From Chalara sp. BL73 (Eukaryota > Ascomycota > Leotiomycetes > Helotiales), in NCBI GenBank assembly GCA_918026815.1, contig CAKJVC010000017.1:992001-1056000 (forward strand): a stretch of 64,000 nucleotides of DNA, in the 5' to 3' direction. Below, piece after piece: positions 57,251 through 64,000 of the stretch. The notes under the pieces are model-generated. The model worked only from the letters and a program-made list of their open reading frames with translations. It made no database searches and was not told the origin of the DNA. Numbering within the stretch: position 1 is the stretch's first letter; every line of letters begins with the position of its first letter. Both the position numbers and the translations under genes were made by a program.

Positions 57251-59524
57251 ATGGTATCACGGAAAAGGTCAACAAAACCGTCAGTGTCAGTCACTAAAAT
57301 CCCTTCGATCAAAGCACTGTGTGAGGCTCTTGGTTTTCAACATGCTTCTCTGAAAGACACGAATCTGTTTATGGCTGCTTCACATGCCTGGAGAAAGTCT
57401 TTCGTAACAAGTTCGGGCATGCTGGGAATCCGACTACTAACCTGGAACAGCCCTCAAGTGCAAATAGACTTTAAAGAGATGGCGGAGGGATTTGTTGAGA
57501 GTTCGAATAATGGAGAAAGATACTGGGGGACAGGTCGAAACTGGGATCAGGATCAGGGTTCTGACATTGTGTTTCCAGACGATAGACCTCAGTAAGACAT
57601 GGCCAATAATTGTTTACCAACTCGAGCGATCTAATGGTTTATAGAATAATAGAACTACTGAAACAGCTTTTTTGGAAACAAAATCGGTATGCCGCAAACA
57701 ACGGTCGATATCCGGGTGAGGACAGCCAGAGCACAAGTGTATCGCAAGACGGAAGAAGTATGACACGTGATCCTGCTTCAGTAACGCAAGAACCTGAACC
57801 GGACATATTATCTGAAGTAAATTCTGTGCTCCAGGGGCAGATGAGGTACGAGATAAAGGTTTCGATTGCAGAGTAGAAGTGCTGATGAGTGGGAACAAGC
57901 AGCTACGACGCAGAAGAGACATCGCCTGGGTCAGAATACCAAACCAAGGAACATGAGGAGGCGCACTTTAGGTCCAGAGTAGAGGAAGCAAGCATAGAGA
58001 GAGATGAGTACTTGATTTATGAAGGACCTAATGACCCTGTAATTCAAACTATCTCGGTTATTGTCCAGGCTCTAACAACAGTAATAGGTAGAGGATGATG
58101 ATAGCTTTCACAACATCACGAAGAACACGGACGCAGATCAACTTTCAAAAGTAGCATCCAATTTAAATATTCCAAGAAAGAGGAAGAGGCACACTGTTGA
58201 CTTTCAGCAATCTCCAAGAAGAACAGGGCGCAAGAGAGCCGCTGTGGTCAACCCGGACCGTGTGTCGACCCCCGAACTCGAAGACCAGCTTCGTTCCGAT
58301 GGCGAAGTGGCAGACGAAAATTCCCCATCGGCGCGAAATTCGTCTCGGCGGGAGACACATGACAATTTATCATCAGAAGCCGTTGGTGATGGTCAAAGTA
58401 TGGCTAAAAGCCACCGATTCATTGCTCCTGTTGCCCCGATGACCGTGATCGACATATCGGATAACGAAGGGCCTCCCTCCCCATCATATGGTACCATCAT
58501 AGAACAACAAGCTGCAAATCGTGCCTCGCAAACCTCTTCGATACCTTTCGATTTAAAGTTGGCAAACAAACCTTCTACGGAATTGGACGACCAGCATCAG
58601 CATGCTCCATCGCCAATATCCCAATCAGGGGCAAGCAAAATACAATCAGAGTTACCTGTCGACGCTTTGCATGAGCCAAGCCATACAAGCGATGGTAAAA
58701 AGGAGCCCAGCAATTTGAAAAGTGACTCTGCACGAATGCCAATCCCTTCATCACGAGATAAATTATCCGCACCCCATCAGGCACAGCAGTCTTCTGGTCG
58801 AGGAGAAATAGAAACACAACACACAAAGCAAGCCTCAAGGAGACCTGGTATAGCTAAGCTATCTCAGCCAAAGCCACTTGGAAGACACAAGCAATTGAAA
58901 AAGGTCGCGAACCAAGGCACTAATAACTCAAATCCAGCGTCGGGTTCGTCGGTGGGATCTTATGGGCTCGAACAGAGCAAAAATCGGCGGCCAATGCCAC
59001 TTCCACTAAACAATCAAGTGAATTCAGCGGAAGATATTTCGACAGAACCAAAGGAAACACTTGTCTCTGCGACTTCAACTAAGGCAGAGAGCCGGGTCAG
59101 CACACCGTCCGAGGAGATTTCGATGTCTAAGTCGCGGCCGAAAACCCAGGTGCCCTTATGGATTATCACACGGCAGCCCCGTTACACAGAAGAGCGGTGG
59201 GACGAAGGCAAATTCCAGGGAACCGCATTACCAGTTTTTATTCAGGAATTGAGTCAAGTGACAGGTAGAAGTCACATCGAGAAGATGAAATTAACGCTTC
59301 AAACACCACTGAAAGACATCAAGGTGACGGTGCTCAAGGATGCGGAGGATCAGTGGCAGTCCGCCAAAGAAGAATTTGTGAAGAAAATAAAAGAGGCGAT
59401 AGTGGAGGCAAAAAAGCGTTCTGACGAGGCGGTATCTTTTAAAGTCCTGATTGAGCCAATTTTTGACGAGAATGCAGCACTGAGTAGCACGCTTGTCGAG
59501 GATGAGATAGAGATCGATTTCTAG
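57251..59524 (+). CDS. Uncharacterised, probably nuclear protein
   Basis: I do not recognise a named family (704 residues). Exons: 57251-57591, 57645-57845, 57903-58038 and 58088-59524; introns of 53, 57 and 49 nt keep the frame. The N-terminal about 140 residues look folded (IPSIKALCEALGFQHASL, HAWRKSFVTSSGMLGIRLLT, LLKQLFWKQNRYAANNGRYP). The middle is Ser/Pro/Gln-rich and disordered, with basic clusters PRKRKRH and RRTGRKRA that look like nuclear localisation signals. A VIDISDNEGP acidic motif resembles a SUMO-interacting motif. The C-terminal about 130 residues are folded and conserved-looking (PLWIITRQPRYTEERWDEGK, then KDIKVTVLKDAEDQWQSAK). The third exon has a tandem NAGNAG acceptor (57895-57902 region), allowing a one-Ser variant. 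The disordered centre with folded ends suggests a chromatin or nuclear adaptor, as inference only. Confidence 0.75.
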
Positions 59525-60990
59525 CGTTGAAATGTGGCCAAACGGCTCTACTGATGTAACTTATGGGCATATTTGCGGGGATATTAAGTCGCGGAACTTC
59601 ATGAAGAGTACATTCCTCTCGGTTAAAAATGAATCTCCTCACTTAAGATTGATTATGCGTAGACCTGTTTCAACCGTTCGAATAAGTTTCGGCTTATAAA
59701 GACGCTATTTCGCAGGGAGGTAGCATGTACAGTCACGTGATAAACACATACCTAATTTTGTGAAACGGTGGGGGAGGTTTTTGGGACAGTTCTTGCGACA
59801 CAAAATAGCTCGATCCGTTAATCGCGCAGGTGGCAAAATGCGTTTGTTCACGCAGCCTACGAAGCCCCCTCCCCTCTGCAGGTTGCCCGACCCACTCCCC
59901 TTATTGCATGGCGATCAAACGGGCAGGAAAGCTCTAGGAGGTTCTCTTGCCCTGCGGCCTAGTTCCTGCTGCTGATCGCGCGTGCGGCATGGCTCGCAAC
60001 GCCTGAAGATCGAGCTGCCCTAGAGTGACGTCCGACCGAAGGATCATCTTTAGACGACATTGACCAATTATGCTACCTACAATATTCGCCTTCGCGTGAT
60101 ACTCTAATCTTGCTAATTAGAAACTGTGCGAGCATGGTCTATATTACAGCTTTTTTTTTTCTTTTTCTTTTCTTTTCCTTTTCTTTTCTTTTTTTTTTTT
60201 TTTTTTAAAAAATAAAAAAAATAAATTATAGCATTGTGTGAGTCGTATGATCACGTGACTACACTGGTCGTAGCTGCGTACATAGCATAAGGTATTTATT
60301 AATCCTGTAATGCATTAAAGGAACTCGGTAGAGATCTAAGCTTCATGTCATGCTTATCGCATGGTTCGCGAAGCGCGCTTTTGGCGGTGCATTTCGGTAT
60401 CCTAGGATATTGAAATGCCTGACACGGTCGAAGCCCATGCTCAACAGATCCTACGCCTGCATTAGAGGCTCGTGGAGTCGCGCTTAGCTCTAACTTTCTG
60501 TTTCTTTTTTCTTTTTTCTCCTTTTTTTAATAACACGTTTTTTGAGTGGTGGCGGGGATATATTTGTACGCTATTTTCTTGTGCTCCAGCTTTTGAATTT
60601 TGACGTTAAAGTTTTTGTTTTTCTAGGCAAAGCGAAAAGCTAACTTGGCATACATACAGGTGTCAAAAATTGGCCCCCAATTTCTCAGCAGAAAATAAGA
60701 GTTCCATCTTTAAGGATACCAGGCAAAATTAGCTTTACTTTAAATCAAATTAAAAATAAGTTTGCACAATGAGGAAATAAAAATAGATCTACAGTAAAGG
60801 TTCTGATTCCTCGCTCCACCATTAGTTGCAAGATTGTTGGAGGGGAAGGATGGTACCCCTTCCTGGTATCATTGATGGCCATGAATAGGTATTTATATCT
60901 GAGTATAAAGTATACGATAAATTACAACCGTATAAATCTGCTATGGTACTTTACTCATAAGTTATGAGGTTCCACAGCTAGATCTCCAAG
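59525..60990. other. Spacer with polypyrimidine tract
   Basis: This 1.5-kb spacer has no convincing gene. It holds TCACGTGA-like sites near 59735 and 60252, a long T/C tract with an A-rich tail (60151-60230) and a shorter T/C tract near 60500-60530. Confidence 0.4.
60151..60230. repeat. Polypyrimidine tract followed by A-rich tail
   Basis: About 56 nt of T with scattered C (60151-60206) runs directly into 24 nt that are almost all A with a few T. It is low-complexity sequence, possibly a degraded poly(A)-bearing insertion end or a replication-slippage product. Confidence 0.85.
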
Positions 60991-63537
60991 ATGGCATCCC
61001 ACTGTGCCAAGGCCCCTGTGCTCCTTGTGCTGATCAGCCAATCGGCATCACAGGATAATTCAAACCTCCTTACTTTCATCGACCCTCTCATCGGAACAGT
61101 GGGCGGTGGCGGGTAGCTGATATTTAGTTTGACAGTTGAGTAGCAAGACTAGCGCTTATTGACCATAATAAGCAATGTTTTCCCAGGGGCAACGCTACCC
61201 TTTGGCGGGTGTGTCCTGTTTCTGCGCTGGATCATCGTGACTAAAATTTTTATGAACTAGGCATGGCAAAGGCGGTAGCAGACACAGCGAGTCACAACCA
61301 AGGGGGCTTTGGCTCTGATATCAGCGACATCATCGGATTCTCGCACATGCATGACTCTGGGACTGGAGGAGTATGGCCACAACTCACCCACTAGTTTGAT
61401 CCAATAGCTCGGCATAGAAAGCTAATCATTCATCGCAGGCACCGTCTTTGGGAATCTTCCCTTTCTTTCCGTACCTGGGCTACCTGGACGACAACGTCAC
61501 AAACCGTGCATTTACGGGAACAGACCGCACCGTCCTTGTGATTGTGGGAAGCGCGGAGGCATCACTGGGTACTTCGCCGTCACCCTCAAATCTAAGATTC
61601 ATGCCGAAACGACAGTGACGAAGCATACTGCCCTATATCGCTTTAAGTTCCTCACGGAACTTGTTGATGAAACCACCCCTGCAAGCCCATTGATTTCTGT
61701 TGAAGCCGAGGATCTAGGCGGCGCAAGAATTAGTACCACCTTGAATGTATCCCCAGATAACAATATAACTGGAGTAGCCAGTTTTCAAGCCAGCTTCGGT
61801 TCAGAATCTTACGAGGCATATATCAGCGCCTCATTTCATGGCGTAACTGTGCGCGACTCCGGCGTCCAGTAGAACAATGTCCCTACCACGGCGAACACTG
61901 TCAGCACCACCAGGGGTTCTATCACAACTTGTGCTTGGGCTCTCATTAGCCAGGACCGGGCTGGTTCCAATGCCGCGGACGAGGTCCCAGACTTTGATTT
62001 TGAGCGTGTGGTCTCCTACGCCAAGGCCGCCTGACGGGAGAAACTTGAAGTTGTCAAGATGAGACAGCCAGTACCAGGGAGGGTCTCGTGCGGAAATTCT
62101 GGAGCGGTATCTATCGTTCTTTGATCGGTCCGCAGGACTATACTGGAGAGAATCCGCCCTGGGTTAGCAACAAGCCGTACTACGATTCGTTTTACTACAT
62201 CTGGGACTCCTACAGAACTACCATCCGCTGATCACCCTTATAGGCCCAGAAAGTCAGACGAGAACGGTGAGGTCGCTGATCGATATTTACAGAAATACTG
62301 GCTACCTCCCAGATTGGCGAATGACACTTTGCAAAGGCAGGTTGTCCTAGCTCCTCGTGGTCGCTCACGGCGGCCACTAGATGCTCATTGGTTTCCAGGC
62401 TGAACCCAAGGTGGCTCCAATTCAGATATCCTCCTCACGTATAGTTACCTGAAGAATATTACTTCCGGTATCGACTGGCAGACACAAGTTACGCAGCCGT
62501 CGTCAAGGATGCCGAGGTTGAGCCGTACTACTGGCACATTGAAGGACGGGGCCATGTTGAGTACTGGAAGACAATAGGTTGTGTTCCACGAGGCTAGGCA
62601 TCAACGAAGGGCTAATATATTTTGTCTCGTTCTGCCTCGCGCTCAGTTGAATATGCATACAACGACTTCTCTATCACCTAGAAGGTAAGAGGATTGGGAT
62701 ACGATGACGATTATGCCAAGCATCTAAACAGAAATGAAACTGGGCCAATCTGTTCAGAAAGAATCAGAAAAGTCTTTCCGGCACCCAAGATACCGGGTTA
62801 GCCAACGGCAATTGGTGGACCCAGGACACGATCCAGTGCTCTCCACTCAAAGGCTTCGATGAATGTTACGTCACCAAGACGGTCAGCCAATACACAATTC
62901 ATATTTATTGGCCACCTGCCTCGCGAATTAGAAACAGGGTGGCGAAACATATGAAGCTTCCATATGGCTCTATACACTTTTCGTTCCAGGGGATACGGCT
63001 TGGCTGATCTCGGTATTAGGAGGAAACGAAGAGTTTTTCAGACGTCTGGACTTCCTCCATGATCCAGGCCTCCTGCACATAGGCAATGAGCCCGTATTCT
63101 TGACCCTCTTTCAGTATTACTACACCGGTCGACCTGAGCTTAGTGTAGCAAGAGCTCGTGCTATCATCCCATCACAGTTCAACGACATGGGCTCCCAGGT
63201 AACGACGATAGCGCGGCCATAGGCAGTTTCGCCGTCTTTATTATGCTGGGAATTTTTCCGAACGCCGGCCAGGATGTTTACCTCACCGCACTGTCGTTCT
63301 TCAGACCTGTTAATATTACTAGTAAAATCACTGGTGCCACAGCTACCATTCGCAACATTAATTTCAGTAGGAACGAATATATATATTCAGGCGGCAACGC
63401 TAAATCGCAAGACATATACGACGAACTGGCTCCAGCATAGCTTCTTCCTTGAGGGTGGTACTCTGGAGCTAACCCTTGGCAGTGAGGAGAGTGACCGGGG
63501 ACTGAACCTAAAGATGTGCCACCCTTTAATGGGTTGG
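60991..63537 (+). pseudogene. Degenerate GH92 alpha-1,2-mannosidase
   Basis: Fragments follow the order of a fungal secreted GH92 alpha-mannosidase. A signal-like start at 60991 (APVLLVLISQSAS) leads to TFIDPLIGTVGGG. Then come ATLPFG, GMAKAVADTASHNQGGF, GFSHMHDSGTGG and, after a still canonical intron (61370-61439), APSLGIFPFFPYLGYLDDN. An open stretch (61615-61869) reads FRFLTELVDE-like sandwich sequence. The tail at 63243-63500 has GIFPNAGQDVYL, ATIRNINFSRNEY and FFLEGGTLELTLG. Lesions include in-frame TAG (61870-61872), TGA (62032-62034) where the family suggests Trp before REKL, and TGA (62401-62403) after HWFPG. Several frame changes and a damaged splice site after LPFG add to these. 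The catalytic centre region (62.4-63.2 kb) is heavily scrambled. Confidence 0.87.
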
Positions 63538-63540
63538 TGA

Positions 63541-64000
63541 CTCTGCCTATTGTGCTTTGATATACGCACGTGTTGAGCTTTCCGTTGGCAACCACCAATA
63601 TCTATAATGAATCACTACAATTTTCGTGCTTGTGCTTTGATGGAAGTATATGCAAAGGAATCACTCACAAAGTATCAAGTATTGAGATCGATGAAATGTC
63701 AATTTCGGCAAACGCCGTATTAGTACATAGCAATGATCACACGAAAAAACTGTGTTGCCTGAATGATTTCTGGAAGATGATTCACAAATCCAGTGACAAG
63801 ATCTTGTTGAGTATAGCAATATCTCATTTCTTCTCTATCAGCCTGAAGCCCCTGGATTATTGTGGACAATTCTCGCTTAAATAGCGAGCCAATCAGTAGC
63901 AAACCTCAGACCGAACAGTTTCCAGGAACCAAAAGAAAAGCTTTATAAAAACCTAGTTACTGCAGAGCTTGGTTAGCTTCATGGGGTGCGGACCATTCAG
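63541..64000. other. Right-edge spacer
   Basis: About 460 bp after the GH92 remnant. A 104-codon plus frame (63570-63884) overlaps it but has no recognisable domain. No gene is called. Confidence 0.35.

Noticed and set aside
59760..59975. 71-codon basic plus frame
   Set aside because: Short, Pro/Arg-rich without domain, and not supported by splice signals or neighbours.
63570..63884. 104-codon frame at the right edge
   Set aside because: Ile/Ser-rich without domain; it partly overlaps open minus frames and follows a decayed gene.

Overview
The window comes from a filamentous ascomycete (Pezizomycotina). Genes carry short spliceosomal introns, mostly 43-65 nt, with GTAAGT/GTATGT-type donors, CTAAC/CTGAC-like branch sites and YAG acceptors. 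Gene content is fungal throughout: the trifunctional His4 protein, a fungal-style RPB1, a BtaA/BtaB fusion betaine lipid synthase, Zn2Cys6 and DUF3433 proteins, and GH134/GH92/GH3/GH2 glycoside hydrolases. The class is uncertain; Leotiomycetes would fit, but nothing here proves it.

Left part (1 to about 25.4 kb): dense, conserved housekeeping genes. In order: HIS4 (minus, cut by the window edge), TAF9 (plus), RPB1 (minus, two exons), SWD1/RbBP5 of COMPASS (minus), NPR2 of the SEACIT/GATOR1 complex (minus), an EFM2-like lysine methyltransferase (plus, six exons), a divergent pair of unrecognised paralogues (16.3-21.6 kb), and the betaine lipid synthase BTA1 (minus).

Right part (about 26 to 64 kb): gene-poor accessory DNA with long spacers, AT-rich repeats and decayed genes. 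At 27.7-38.5 kb lies a probable galactoside (lactose) utilisation locus: a GH2 beta-galactosidase, a broken GH3 beta-glucosidase, a Zn2Cys6 regulator and a sugar/lactose-type MFS permease. It is followed by an AT-rich inverted repeat array (about 39.9-40.2 kb) and a second MFS transporter of the drug/polyamine type. Next come a frameshifted remnant resembling a CrtC/AttH-fold Diels-Alderase, a Cys-rich GPI-type surface protein, a DUF3433 membrane protein, a small secreted GH134 beta-mannanase, a 113-bp inverted repeat pair, a large uncharacterised nuclear protein, and a GH92 alpha-mannosidase pseudogene.

Taken together, transcription machinery (TAF9, RPB1, SWD1) and nutrient/TOR signalling (NPR2) occupy the stable end. 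The accessory end is carbohydrate-oriented and eroding: two of its glycosidases and one secondary-metabolism gene are broken by stops and frameshifts, several of them TGG-to-TGA or CAG-to-TAG-like changes. Exon coordinates were derived by hand from splice signals and checked for reading-frame consistency. No database search was possible, so family names rest on recognised motifs.
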